In this document: positions 1 to 9,053 of the stretch, one piece after another
Position numbering within the stretch: the stretch's first letter is position 1
How the letters are laid out: each line of letters starts with the position of its first letter
NCBI RefSeq assembly: GCF_019443325.1
Contig: NZ_CP080383.1
Location: 2,728,001 to 2,792,000, forward strand
Length of the DNA stretch: 64,000 nt
Direction: 5' to 3'
Source: Cryobacterium sp. PAMC25264
GTDB lineage: Bacteria; Actinomycetota; Actinomycetes; Actinomycetales; Microbacteriaceae
Position numbers and translations under genes: made by a program
The notes under the pieces: generated by a model
What the model was told of the DNA's origin: nothing
Seen by the model: the letters and a program-made list of their open reading frames with translations, nothing else
Database searches by the model: none

Positions 1-1453
1 GCGAGCTGGTCTCCGTCGCTGTCCGAGCGGGCGGGCGGGCGCCGCCTGCCCCGAGGAGGGAGGCGAGGTCACCGGTCGCGAAACGCCCGTAAGTCGCCGC
101 TTGACCCAGTGCCGTGTCGACTCGGGCGGTGCCACTGATCTTGGCTAGCGCGACGGCTTCGGCCATCTTCACGTTCATCCTCGCGGTGCCGGCCGCGGCG
201 GCTTCGAGTAGCCAGGCGTGCGCGCCGGCGCCGATGGCGAGGAACTCCGTTTCTGCGCTGCTGCGCGGGGTGATCGTGTAGTCGCCGGGGATCTTCTCCC
301 GGTGGTCCGGGAAGTGGGCGTCGTCAATACGTGGGCTGCCGGGCCGGGCCCGGTGGTGCCGGGCGACTTCGACGGGTCCGTCAGTGCCGACGTGGACGAT
401 GACGACCTGCTCGTCGGCGCCAACGCCGTGGCTGCGAACGAACACGCGGGCGCCGAGCAGGTGCGCCGGGACGGAGTACTGGCCGGTCTCGAACGTGACC
501 ATCGGCGTGTTCTCCGGAACGGCGCGGGTCAAGCCCAGCGCGACGGTGTGCGCCGTGTCGGGGACCCGGTGCAGCCGGGGTCGTTCCTCCTCGAGCATCG
601 CCGAGGGCTTGCGTTTGGTGGCGCGGTGCTCCCGGTTGTTGACCTCGACCATAAACGTTTCGCAGGCCGCTTCGACCTCGGCGAACGAGGCGTATTCGGC
701 GCAGGTTGGTGTCTTTGGGCACGATGTCAGCCTTGGCGAGCTTCACCGACGACTCCACCCCGCCCTTGGAAGCCGGGTCTGCGGGCTGGCAGGTAAGCAC
801 CGTCACGCCATAGTGCCGGGCGAAGTCGACCGTCTGCGGGTTGCGCACCGGAACGCCGGCAACATGCGAGACGGTGACGGTCTTCTCGTTGTCGGTCAGG
901 ACGTAAGTTGGGGCTCCGCCGAGAAGCCGGAACGAGCGATCCAGCGCGGCGAACACGCTTGGCGCCGTCCGATCGCGCAGCGCGATCACGATGCGGAACC
1001 GTGCCCAGGCCAGCCAGGCGACGAACAACACGGTCTTCTTGCCGTCGATGACGGGGCCGTCGCCGAAGTCATACTGCAACCACATGCCCGGCTCCGTAAT
1101 CCACGGTCGGTGCACTCGCACCTGGCCCAGCCGGAACGCGGCGCGGACCTGCGCGACCGCCCGCCGGGTCGACCGCTCGGAACCGTCATAGCCCAAGGCC
1201 CGGAGCTTCTCGTGGGCCTTGTCGGAGCGGATCTTGCCTGGGACTTCTCGACCCATTCCTCGATCTTGGGTAGGAACGGGTCCGTGACCCGGCCCCGGAA
1301 CGCGGGCTCGGCGATCGGCCGGCCGGCGTCGCGGGCCGCGACGTGCCGGGCAACGGTGTGGTGCGAGCAGCCGGTGAGCTCGGCTGTTGCGCGTAACGAC
1401 CCGGTCAGGTCGTAGGCAGCGAGTATTTCCATGATTTCTCCGTCAAACTTCAT
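1..1453 (-). pseudogene. istA: IS21-family transposase IstA of element A, frameshifted and cut by window edge
   Basis: IstA is the DDE recombinase of IS21 elements. The N-terminus (from ATG 1453) has a helix-turn-helix region (ELTGCSHHTVARH). The catalytic core follows with DFGDGPVIDGKKT and VLTDNEKT, which should carry the first acidic residues, and a C-terminal DNA-binding part continues to base 1. The frame changes near 1240, where one C added in the coding-strand run would join EEWVEKS to GKIRSDKAHEK. It changes again near 704, where a GC dinucleotide seems missing. Apart from these breaks the protein is continuous. It may be intact in the living cell if the breaks are sequence errors. 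The C-terminus runs out of the window. Confidence 0.75.
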
Positions 1454-1568
1454 TCAGGGCCTCTTCCTGGGCGACTTTGATGCGACTAGACACCGTCATC
1501 AAAACCCAGGAAGGGGCTCCCGCCGTGTAACCGGGCGGGGGTTCAGAAATAGAAGTGGGCAGATCTCA

Positions 1569-1649
1569 TGGCCACCAGCGGGCAGTTCTACTGGCCGTCA
1601 GTGGGCAGTTCCGTGGCCGCCTATGGGCAGTTTGTCATGGCCGCTAACA
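1569..1649. repeat. Multiple terminal repeats at right end of IS21 element A
   Basis: Three imperfect copies of TGGCC-(6-7 nt)-GGGCAGTT begin at 1569, 1592 and 1614, about 22-23 bp apart, and a partial fourth (TGGCCGC) begins at 1638. Such tandem end repeats are the usual IstA binding sites of IS21 elements. Their place between the istA start and the interrupted outer gene fits the right end of element A. Confidence 0.6.
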
Positions 1650-2113
1650 CCACGCCTTTGCGGTTCCCCGACCGGGGCCGGCAGGCAACGACGCTGACGG
1701 CGTGATGTTTGGAGAACGCGGCGAACATCGGTGTTAGATCGCTGGTGCCGACTTTCAACACGGTCGTCATCCGGTCGAACCGCCAGGTGTGGGTGAGCCC
1801 ACCGAGCAAACTGAGCTGCTGCGTCATCGCCGCCAATAGATGTGGCAGGTCCATCGATGGGGAAATCACCGCCCGCCAAACCCCGGAGTGCGCGAGGGAT
1901 CCGACGAGGACGTAGGCGCGTTTGGTCGGGAAGCCCCAGCTCAGAGGCGGGTTGGGCATCTCGACCCAGTCGTATTGGGTTTCCTCACCGGGCGGGTGCT
2001 CGATGATCGCGTTCGGCCGTTTCGTCACGTGAGCGCAGGCGGTGCAGGCCGGCCGCAGTTTTCTCTCCCGGACTTGCCGGGTCAGGGTTTGATACGACCC
2101 CGAGTAGCCCAGC
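1650..2113 (-). pseudogene. istA: IstA of outer element C, middle fragment
   Basis: This fragment continues the transposase that starts at 4974. The frame runs LGYSGSYQTLTRQVRERK, then the catalytic core with TQYDWVEM and FDRMTTVL, and ends at RPRSGNRKGVV. At that point the usual IstA sequence stops and the end of element A begins. The codons on both sides of the element B insertion are in phase through the 7-bp duplication, so the gene was open before element B arrived. It is non-functional now because it is split by one insertion and truncated by another. Confidence 0.7.
2107..2113. repeat. Target site duplication, left copy (GCCCAGC)
   Basis: GCCCAGC abuts the left terminus TGAGTATTTG of element B and is repeated exactly at 4720-4726 after the right terminus CAAATACTCA. 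Seven bases is within the 4-8 bp range known for IS21-family insertions. Confidence 0.85.
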
Positions 2114-2123
2114 TGAGTATTTG

Positions 2124-2215
2124 GACCCTTGAGCGCCACCAGTTATTGCCGTTGAGCGCCACTGAATATTGCGTTCGGGCACCACTGGATATTGCCGGTG
2201 AGCGCCAGCGGTTGG
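2124..2215. repeat. Left-end multiple repeats of IS21 element B
   Basis: Four related copies of a block of the type GAGCGCCACT-GAATATTGC follow the left terminus: after 2130, 2153, 2172 (diverged, GGGCACCACTGGATATTG) and 2198. They match the inverted set at the right end and are the likely IstA binding sites. Confidence 0.7.
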
Positions 2216-2235
2216 CTCGCGCTCACCGGCGTGGG

Positions 2236-2991
2236 TCACGCCGCGTTGTCCGCGGTGTGTTCGCGCATGTTGGTGCCGCCGGTCTCGATCCAGATCGTGC
2301 GGTGCACGATGCGGTCCATGATCGCGTCGGCGTGAACGCCGGAGCCCAGACGCTGATGCCAGTCCTTCTTGGCGTACTGGGTGCAGAACACGGTCGAGGT
2401 GGTGTCGTAGCGGCGTTCCAGGAGCTCGAGGAGCATGCTGCGGGTGTTGTCGTCCGGCTGGTCGAGCAGCCATTCATCGATTACGAGAAGGGTGAACGCC
2501 GCGTATTTCCGGAGGAACTTCTCTTTTCCTCCGGGCTTGTCGCGGCCGGCAGCCCAGGCTTCTTCGAGGTCGGGCATGCGGATGTAATGCGCCCGATACC
2601 GGTGTTGGCAGGCTTGCTTCGCCAGTGCCGATCCGAGGTAGGACTTTCCGGACCCGGTGAATCCTTGGAACACGACGTTCTGCCGCCTCTCGATGAAGGT
2701 GCAGGTGCAGGTGCCCAGCTGGGCGATGATCCCGCGGTCCAGGCCACGTTGCTCGATGAGGTCGAGCTTGCGCAGGTCGGCGTTGGGGTAGCGCAGCCCG
2801 GCCCGCCGGATCAGGCCTTCGACTTTCGCGTGGGTGAAAGTCGCGTGCGCGTCATCGACGAGGAGCTTGATCCGTTCCTCGAAAGGCATCCCGAGGGTGA
2901 GGGTGTCGTCTTGGGTCTCGAGCGCGTCGACCAGCGAGGTCACTCCCATCTCTCGGAGCTTGCGCTTGCTCTCGCCATCGATGCGCGTCAT
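2236..2991 (-). CDS. istB: IS21-family ATP-binding helper protein IstB
   Basis: IstB is the AAA+ ATPase that assembles with IstA and selects target DNA for IS21 transposition. The 251-residue protein has the usual length. A Walker A loop FTGSGKS lies near residues 111-117, a Walker B-like stretch LLVIDEW at 168-174, and the typical N-terminal segment LREMGVTSLVDALETQ near the start. The ATG overlaps the istA stop as ATGA, the usual translational coupling in these elements. The frame is intact. Together with the clean ends this suggests a recently active element. Confidence 0.92.
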   Translation of the reverse strand: MTRIDGESKRKLREMGVTSLVDALETQDDTLTLGMPFEERIKLLVDDAHATFTHAKVEGLIRRAGLRYPNADLRKLDLIEQRGLDRGIIAQLGTCTCTFIERRQNVVFQGFTGSGKSYLGSALAKQACQHRYRAHYIRMPDLEEAWAAGRDKPGGKEKFLRKYAAFTLLVIDEWLLDQPDDNTRSMLLELLERRYDTTSTVFCTQYAKKDWHQRLGSGVHADAIMDRIVHRTIWIETGGTNMREHTADNAA

Positions 2992-4556
2992 CGGGTCTCT
3001 CCTGCGTAGTAGTCGGCGCCTCGGACGTATCCGGCCGGCTCGGCAGAGGCCGTCTCGGTGACGGGCTCGAACCTCGGCCATCGTCTGCCGGGTTGGTCTT
3101 GTCCGGTCTCCAGGATCGGGCGCAGATGCGCATACCGGGGCGACCGGACCCGGGAAGCCAACGCGATCTGGCAGGCCGCTTCGACCCTCGCCGCCGAGTA
3201 GCGGCGGGTGAGTCGCAGCACCGCCAATGCGGCGTCCAGGCCCTGCTCGTCGACGGGAACGGATTCGAAGATACGGTTCACGACAGTCACCGCGTTCTCG
3301 CCGATGCGACCGGCCCATTCTCGGACCCGAGCCGAGTCCCATTGCCGGTATCTGGGCCCGCCTGGCAGATCGGCGTCATGCGTGCGGTACTCGTTGGTCA
3401 CGCCTGCCGGCGCCAGCAGGTGACTGGTCAGCCGCTCACTATCGCCGAACACCTCGATCATGCTCTCCGTCACGCGCAGATCGACCGCGCGGCCGATATG
3501 GGCGTAGGGCACGGAGTAGAAGTTCTTCTCCCAGACCACATGGCCGTTCTTTTGCACCCGGCGCCCATACGCCCACCGGCTGATCTCGAACGCGACCGCC
3601 GGCAACGGCCGCAGCAGCGGTCGTTCCTCGGCGTCGAACACGCTCAGGCGCGAGCCCTGGCGTTTCTGGAACGGTTCACGGTTATACGCTTCCATCCGCT
3701 CATAGACCGCGGCCCGCAACTCGGCCAACGTGCCGAACTGGCGATGACGGAGCCCGGCGATCACCCACGTTGCGACGTGACCGACGGTGTTCTCCACGCT
3801 CGCCTTATCTTTAGGCTTCCGAACCCTGCCCGGCAGCACCGCGGCGGAGTAGTGCGCGGCCAACTCCCGATACGCCTCGTTGAGGACCACTTCGCCCTCT
3901 GCGGGTGCTTGATCACGCCGGTCTTGAGGTTGTCGGCACGACCCGAGGCACGCTCCCGCCAACCAGTCGAACATTGCCACGTGCGCGCGCAGCCAGGTGT
4001 TCTGCTGCATATCCACTGCTGGTTCCACGAACGCGTATCTGGAAAACGGCAAGCACCCGACGAACAAGAACACCCGTGTCAAAACGCCGTCATCGGGTCG
4101 GTGAGCTGCATCGTCGGCCCGGACCAGTCGACCTCGACCGTCTGCCGGCCTTATGGCCAACCCGGGACGCGGCGCCGATGACGAGGACATGCTGCTGGTA
4201 GTTCTTGCAAAACCGGTCATATCCCATCGCCGTCTCGGCTGCGGCTCGGCACCGATCCACGTATTCGCCATGCAACAGCTTCAGCGTCACGCCGACCCGG
4301 GCGAGCTCGCGATGCACGTGAGTCCAGTCGGGCTGCGTATGCACGCTTTCATGCGCACCCCGGTCGGGAAACAACCGCGCATACACCGCGGCGTCGTCCA
4401 GGCCGGCGACGTCATCCCAGGTCACCTTTTCCGATCCGCGGCCTCGAGCACCGCCGCCACACTATGCCGGGACAATCCCTGCGCGGCGATCTGCCGCCCC
4501 GAAAGCCCTTCGCTGCGCAGCCTGAGCACCATCTTCGCTTTGATCTTCCGTACCAT
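2988..4556 (-). pseudogene. istA: IS21-family transposase IstA of element B, frame broken by one-base gaps
   Basis: From ATG 4556 the protein starts MVRKIKAKMVLRLRSEGLSG, a helix-turn-helix entry typical of IstA. The core has VEVDWSG and KDKASVENTVGHV, which place the DDE residues, followed by the C-terminal Mu-type domain (AYNREPFQKRQGSRLSVF). As read, the frame breaks at about 4426, 4145, 4087, 3956, 3935 and 3904. In every case one extra G or C in a short run restores the family sequence, giving about 524 residues, the expected size. I therefore suspect an intact gene. It overlaps istB by four bases. Confidence 0.78.
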
Positions 4557-4611
4557 CTGTGATTACTCCTTCTGCCGCGTGATAGAGCACACGGCAGAAG
4601 GAGCCTACGAA

Positions 4612-4719
4612 CAGTGGCGCTCAACCCGCATATTCAGTGGAGCTCAAAGACGCGACCCCGACAGCAACCAAGTGGCGCTCAACCGCAATATCGGTGGCGC
4701 TCAGGAACGCAAATACTCA
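4612..4719. repeat. Right-end multiple repeats of IS21 element B
   Basis: AGTGGCGCTCAACC-type blocks occur after 4612, 4638 (diverged, AGTGGAGCTCAA), 4671 and 4694 and lead into the terminal CAAATACTCA. They are inverted relative to the left-end set and lie between the istA start and the right end, as in other IS21 elements. Confidence 0.7.
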
Positions 4720-4726
4720 GCCCAGC
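4720..4726. repeat. Target site duplication, right copy (GCCCAGC)
   Basis: Exact copy of 2107-2113 directly after the right terminus of element B. Reading through one copy restores the codons of the outer istA gene (…IPLG then YSGS…). Confidence 0.85.
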
Positions 4727-4974
4727 GGGATCAACTCGTCATGCAGAGTGATTCCCCAGAGGTGGGGGTCCTCCGTCAGTCTTGCGGTGACATAGTCGAC
4801 GAACTGATCAAATGGGTCGGGCTCGGCGCGTCTGCGGACTCCCGGGCTGCGGTCGCCGGCGAGATAGGCGCGGATGGTTTTGCGGTCATGGTCGGTGCGG
4901 CGGGCGATCTCACTGATCGTCATCCCTTGTCGTTTGAGCGCGTGGATGTCCACGTCGTCCTCCTCTGAAAGCAT
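4720..4974 (-). pseudogene. istA: IstA of outer element C, N-terminal fragment
   Basis: This is the start of an IS21 transposase: ATG 4974, HALKRQGMTISEIARRTDHD is a helix-turn-helix of the IstA type, followed by RKTIRAYLAGDR and ending at HDELIPLG where element B interrupts. A stop codon supplied by the end of element B follows at once (4717-4719). The remainder of the same gene continues at 2113. The fragment cannot make a working transposase. Confidence 0.8.
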
Positions 4975-5063
4975 AGGAGTAGGGCCTCTCTCGAGCTGGT
5001 GTGTGGTCGAAGACCATCAGCATCGAGGGAGGCCCGCTTCTATGCGCGGAAGCGACCCGGAGT

Positions 5064-5102
5064 GGGGAATTTCAGTTAACAGAACTGAGGAATTTCAGTG
5101 AG
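5064..5102. repeat. End repeats of outer IS21 element C
   Basis: GGGGAATTTCAGT (5064-5076) and GAGGAATTTCAGT (5087-5099) are two near-identical blocks 23 bp apart, upstream of the outer istA start. Spacing and position match IS21 terminal repeats. The true terminus is probably the CA near 5110. Confidence 0.5.
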
Positions 5103-5357
5103 CGCCGTCACCTGCTCAGAGCCGGTGAGTAGTCGTCTAGCAGGAGCGTCGGAACTGGGCGGTCCCAATTGGTTGAGCGAATCGCAGACGGAACTTCCGC
5201 GATCTTCGCTGAGCGAATCTGCGGGTGCCATCATGCTGACTCCCACAGACAACGGCACGCAAATTGCGCCGGCTGCGAGCGTCATCTGCCTCGACTACGG
5301 CCTCATATAACGCAACTTCTGGACTCTGACCCAGTTCGAAAGTGCCTGCTCAGCAGC

Positions 5358-5885
5358 TCAAGAAGGAAGCCCCGTTCGTGTGGCTACGGCGCCTCGCTCC
5401 CACAGCGCCCGCTCTACGAGCTTCTCGTCGCGCTGATAAACGAGTTGTCTCAGACACACGGCAACGATGATGCCGATCAAGGCTCCGATCGAATTTGATG
5501 CGACGTCACCCCAGCTCGCAAAACGCGCCGATAGAAACGCTCCTTGGGACAATTCAATCGCGCCGGAGAGCGCCGGGCAGAAGACAATCGAAAGCCACCA
5601 GATCTTGAGCGGAAGCAACAAAGTGATTAGGAACCCGAGGGGTATGAACATAAAAATGTTGGCGGAGAACTCAAGCTTGTTGTAGCCGAACCACTCGGGA
5701 ACACCGTTGCGGTGCAGAACAGTCAAGACTTTGTCGATCGAACCCTGGTAACCCTGATCGAGCGGTGTCGGCGAGAGCGTCGCGAGTAGAACGACAGAGA
5801 TATATGCGAGAAGCGCAAGAACCGAGAGCCATTCGCGAACTCGGCTCTTCCGCGGAATACCGGCATGTGGTGCAAATCCAGACAT
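5358..5885 (-). CDS. VanZ-like family membrane protein
   Basis: The 175-residue protein has about four membrane segments and the VanZ family features: LSPTPLDQG after the first helix, ANIFMFIPLGFL in the middle, and ELSQGAFLSARFASWGDVASNSIGALIG near the end. VanZ-type proteins are membrane proteins, some linked to glycopeptide tolerance or to cell-surface polymer synthesis; the exact activity is unknown. It is the last gene of the polysaccharide cluster on this strand, 160 bp after the Wzy-like gene, so a surface-polymer role is more likely than drug resistance. The start ATG 5885 is the first in frame. Confidence 0.8.
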   Translation of the reverse strand: MSGFAPHAGIPRKSRVREWLSVLALLAYISVVLLATLSPTPLDQGYQGSIDKVLTVLHRNGVPEWFGYNKLEFSANIFMFIPLGFLITLLLPLKIWWLSIVFCPALSGAIELSQGAFLSARFASWGDVASNSIGALIGIIVAVCLRQLVYQRDEKLVERALWERGAVATRTGLPS

Positions 5886-6045
5886 GTTCCCCCAATAAGT
5901 GAGTGTCTTCTAGTTCGCAGTGGGTAATCTGCGCCATTTGCTATAGACGCCAGAGGCAGAGCTCTGTGGCGTATGAAATCAGTCGGCCGCCTACAAGCCG
6001 GATGGTGGCCGGCATTGACCCTGGCTTCGGGCCTCAGAGGACATG

Positions 6046-7395
6046 CTACGGCAGTGCAGGATCATCCCTGGTTGGGGCTCCAAGCGACTGTGTTGGTCGT
6101 TCGGCTCCGATGCGCACCGCGACAAGGGCGAGTGCCAAGAACACCCACAGCTTGGCGTCATAGAAGTTGGACACAACCATGCCTCCTACGACAACAACGG
6201 ACAGCCAACCTGAGGCCAAGAGCCGTGCGGAATTATTGCCTGAGAAATAAACCTTGACGATCACATAGATTGCAAGGGCAAGTTGGATGAGCAGCAAGAA
6301 CACCCCTCCGTCCATCATGGCCTGCAACCATATGTTGTTGGTGACCATCTTGTTCAACGAGACTCCGTCGTACTGCTGGTACTGCAGACCCTGGATGTAC
6401 AACCCAAAGTTTGAAGGGCCGACCCCAAACCATGGATGGTCCCGGGCGATGTCGACTGCGGCCCCGTATATCTGGAGCCGAGGCGCGTTGGAAGTTACCT
6501 CGTTCGGATTGAAGATACTCAGGAACTGGTTCCAGAGCGTCGTGGGTATTGCGGGGATCGCGAAGCAAACCACTATGAACAACCCCAAAGCGGATGAGGC
6601 ACAAATGAGGACTTGCTTCGTCGAGATGAATCGCCTGAGGACAGGCCAGCTGAGTACAAGGAGGAGAGGTATGGTGAGAAAGACGGCGCGGCTGTTGAGA
6701 AGCACCAGTGTCGCCACGATGAGCAGTAGGTGCGCATACCTAGCCCAGGTGCCTCCCGTCAGGTATACACGCACGCACGCGGCTGCAAGCGCCAACACCA
6801 GGAAGTAGCCCAGGTAGGCGGGCTCGTAGCTGAACGATGCGATCCGTCCGAGACCGCCGCTCTGTCCCTCATATTCGATAAATTGGGGAAGGTCCAAGTA
6901 GAAAGCGACCAGCTGGTAGAGCCCGAATAAGCAGGCAAACAATGCGCCCCAAACAAACCACTTGAGCAAGTGTTCGAATCGGCCCAGAGATGCAGCGGCA
7001 TAGACAGCAAGTGCAGGCACCATGGCTCCGGCGATCACTGTGAGAGTGCTTAGGACTGCCGCCCGCACGTCCAGCGAAAATGCGCTGGAAACGATCATGA
7101 CCAAGACGATCCCAGACATGAGGGCAAGGATCGACTTGGGCGGATAGAACTTACGACCGGAGAGCGTTGCGATAGCCGCGAGAACCAATGAAAGTCCGAA
7201 CGCGACGACGCTAATTTTGACGTTGAAAGCGCCGACGGACAGGTTGCCGAGGCGATCCCAGGAGACTGTGAATAGACCGATATAGCAGAGCACGACCGCC
7301 ACTGTCAGCGTCGCTCTGCGCAGCCCAACCGCCTTCTCTACCACCGTCTGTTCTGTGGCAATCGGCTCGCTCGAGACGCGTCTTGACATGGACAT
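6046..7395 (-). CDS. O-antigen polymerase/ligase-like membrane protein (Wzy/WaaL type)
   Basis: About 449 residues with 10-12 membrane helices. The large periplasm-facing loop has the Wzy_C-type stretch RLQIYGAAVDIARDHPWFGVGPSNFG, in which the conserved H-P-x-x-G-V-G-P core is plain. Such proteins polymerise lipid-linked repeat units or transfer polymer to an acceptor. The ATG at 7395 is chosen because GAGGGGGA lies a few bases before it and the protein then begins just ahead of the first helix; an upstream in-frame ATG at 7554 would overlap the flippase gene. It lies between a flippase and a VanZ-like gene, as expected in a Wzx/Wzy-dependent pathway. Confidence 0.82.
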   Translation of the reverse strand: MSMSRRVSSEPIATEQTVVEKAVGLRRATLTVAVVLCYIGLFTVSWDRLGNLSVGAFNVKISVVAFGLSLVLAAIATLSGRKFYPPKSILALMSGIVLVMIVSSAFSLDVRAAVLSTLTVIAGAMVPALAVYAAASLGRFEHLLKWFVWGALFACLFGLYQLVAFYLDLPQFIEYEGQSGGLGRIASFSYEPAYLGYFLVLALAAACVRVYLTGGTWARYAHLLLIVATLVLLNSRAVFLTIPLLLVLSWPVLRRFISTKQVLICASSALGLFIVVCFAIPAIPTTLWNQFLSIFNPNEVTSNAPRLQIYGAAVDIARDHPWFGVGPSNFGLYIQGLQYQQYDGVSLNKMVTNNIWLQAMMDGGVFLLLIQLALAIYVIVKVYFSGNNSARLLASGWLSVVVVGGMVVSNFYDAKLWVFLALALVAVRIGAERPTQSLGAPTRDDPALP

Positions 7396-7483
7396 CCTGT
7401 TCCCCCTCACCTGTTTCTCGCCCAACCGTGCGAAGCTATGCAGCTTTCGCGCAGATCCCCAATAGCGGCGGACAACCAGGCGT

Positions 7484-9034
7484 TCAACGCTTGGAAATTC
7501 TCTGACGGACTTTGAGTACAGTCTGACGTCGCGATTCTTCAGGCAAGGCGACAAACCATAGCAACAAGTAGCAGCCCAGTAAGGTGACTACACCTACTAG
7601 TAACCCCCACCATGTCCCTTGTCCGCCTTGGAGGATCACGATTGTAGTGACGACCGGGACCGGCAGGATCAAGATGATGGGGCGGATAGCGGAGACAGAT
7701 AGCATCTCCCATGCTGGGAGTTTGAGAACCCTGGAAAGCTTCACCGACCATGTGAAAGATAGACATAGTCCGACGACTCCAGCGATGAAGATACCCAGAG
7801 CCACGCCAATCGCACCCAGTTGCATGCCCAGCCACAGGCTTAGGACAAGGCTGATGACAGCCTCCACCACAGGGGGCAGAACAGCTCTGGTATGCGTCTT
7901 TGTCGCAATCAACGCCAGGCTCAACGGTGTTCCGGCTAGATGGATTGCGTTACCCACCAGCAGGATCGCCAAGATCGGCCAATACTCAATCAGGTCGCCA
8001 TCCGCTTTCTTAGCCAGAAGCGGCAACACCGTCGGTGAAATCATGAGAAGACCAGCAACGACAGCGAACAAGAAGACGCCGTTAAGTTGGCTTAGCGATT
8101 TGGTGAGCACTGACACACGGTCAATCCCGTGCCGGTCATGGACTCTTGCCAGCTCTGGGAGCAAGGGAGCAGTGATTGAACTTTCCAGCCCAGCAACCGC
8201 GGAAACCATAAGCGCCGCGATTGAGAAAGGTACTACCGCTGAGTAGTCGAACCTGGCCACCATGATGACGCCGGCGCCGCTCGTAACGAGCATGCACAGT
8301 CCCCAGATGGCCAATGGCCCTGAGTAGCGCATAAGCGCGACAACACCATAGTTCTTGACTGTCTGCTCGCTCTCCCCAACGCCGGCTCTAAGCGCCTCCA
8401 TTCGGAAACGAGCAAACAACACGATGGTCCCGATGACAAGCGGCGCCGCATATCCCACTGCGGTTACCACCAGTTCACCCGACACTATGGCAGCGCCTAG
8501 AGCCACAATGAGAGAAAGGACTCGAGCCGGAGCAAGAATCAATGCGGGGACGAAGCTTCTCTGCTGTCCAGCGAAATAGGCCGAGACTGTGTTGCCCATG
8601 AGGCTGCTGGTCTGCCCGATTACGAGCACAACTAGAGCGACGGTGGCATCCAATTCGAACCGACTCGGCACATCTGGAAAGATCCGGCTGAAAGCCAAAG
8701 CGCCGCCGATAGCGGCTGCAAAGCAAATTGCAGATACCAAGCCGCTGGTTTTCAAACCAGACTTAGTGACTCGGATGGCGGCTTGTTGGTCATCGCTACT
8801 GATGGCTCTGCCAACCATTGCTTGAACCGTCGTGGGAACACCCAAGTCGAAATATACGACAAACGCCCCGAGGCTAAAGATAAGCGCCCACACGGAATAC
8901 TCGCTGTGCCCAAGCACAACGATCAGACAGAGCGGAAGGAGAACGGTGACTGCACTGGATGAGAACGCTCGAACTATGTTGGCGAGCGCGTTTTTCACCA
9001 ACAACAGAACACGGCCGGTGGGGTCCTCACTCAC
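7484..9034 (-). CDS. Polysaccharide/oligosaccharide flippase (Wzx, MOP superfamily)
   Basis: About 516 residues with 12-14 hydrophobic helices spread evenly over the length, the usual build of MOP-family flippases that move lipid-linked sugar repeat units across the membrane. The N-terminus (LLLVKNALANIVRAFSSSAV) and the polar LDLGVP-like motif (FDLGVPTTVQ) fit this group. I choose GTG 9034, preceded by GGGAG at good spacing; this leaves 19 bp after the acetyltransferase stop. Substrate specificity cannot be read from sequence. It shares the operon with glycosyltransferases and the Wzy-like gene. Confidence 0.8.
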   Translation of the reverse strand: MSEDPTGRVLLLVKNALANIVRAFSSSAVTVLLPLCLIVVLGHSEYSVWALIFSLGAFVVYFDLGVPTTVQAMVGRAISSDDQQAAIRVTKSGLKTSGLVSAICFAAAIGGALAFSRIFPDVPSRFELDATVALVVLVIGQTSSLMGNTVSAYFAGQQRSFVPALILAPARVLSLIVALGAAIVSGELVVTAVGYAAPLVIGTIVLFARFRMEALRAGVGESEQTVKNYGVVALMRYSGPLAIWGLCMLVTSGAGVIMVARFDYSAVVPFSIAALMVSAVAGLESSITAPLLPELARVHDRHGIDRVSVLTKSLSQLNGVFLFAVVAGLLMISPTVLPLLAKKADGDLIEYWPILAILLVGNAIHLAGTPLSLALIATKTHTRAVLPPVVEAVISLVLSLWLGMQLGAIGVALGIFIAGVVGLCLSFTWSVKLSRVLKLPAWEMLSVSAIRPIILILPVPVVTTIVILQGGQGTWWGLLVGVVTLLGCYLLLWFVALPEESRRQTVLKVRQRISKR

Positions 9035-9053
9035 CGGTATCTCCCGCACCACC

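Larger units (their letters stand above)
1..1649 (-). mobile_element. IS21-family element A (partial, cut by window start)
   Basis: The part inside the window holds an istA-type transposase gene read leftwards and, to its right, a block of terminal repeats ending at CTAACA (1644-1649). To the right of 1649 the sequence resumes as the coding frame of a different IS21 transposase, so element A appears to have inserted into it. The boundary at 1649 is inferred from where the interrupted protein stops matching IstA. The other end, the partner istB and any target duplication lie outside the window. Confidence 0.6.
2114..4719 (-). mobile_element. Complete IS21-family element B, 2606 bp
   Basis: The element is bounded by perfect 10-bp inverted ends TGAGTATTTG (2114-2123) and CAAATACTCA (4710-4719) and flanked by the 7-bp direct repeat GCCCAGC. 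It carries istA followed by istB, overlapping by ATGA, and arrays of internal end repeats on both sides. It sits inside the istA gene of outer element C. All parts of a mobile IS21 element are present, although istA as read has six one-base gaps. Confidence 0.88.
1650..5110 (-). mobile_element. Outer IS21-family element C, interrupted twice
   Basis: Two pieces of one istA gene (4720-4974 and 1650-2113) belong to an older IS21 element. Its right end lies near 5110, just after two GGAATTTCAGT repeats. Element B is inserted inside its istA gene, and element A cuts the gene off at about 1649. The rest of the gene and istB are not visible and may lie left of element A. The right boundary is approximate because only one end is in view. 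Confidence 0.55.

Noticed and set aside
2236..3342. Longer istB reading of 368 codons
   Set aside because: The first 117 codons overlap istA in another frame and do not look like IstB; the ATGA-coupled start at 2991 gives the family length.
5358..5885. Glycopeptide resistance gene vanZ
   Set aside because: Only the VanZ-like fold is present; no other van genes occur and the context is polysaccharide synthesis.
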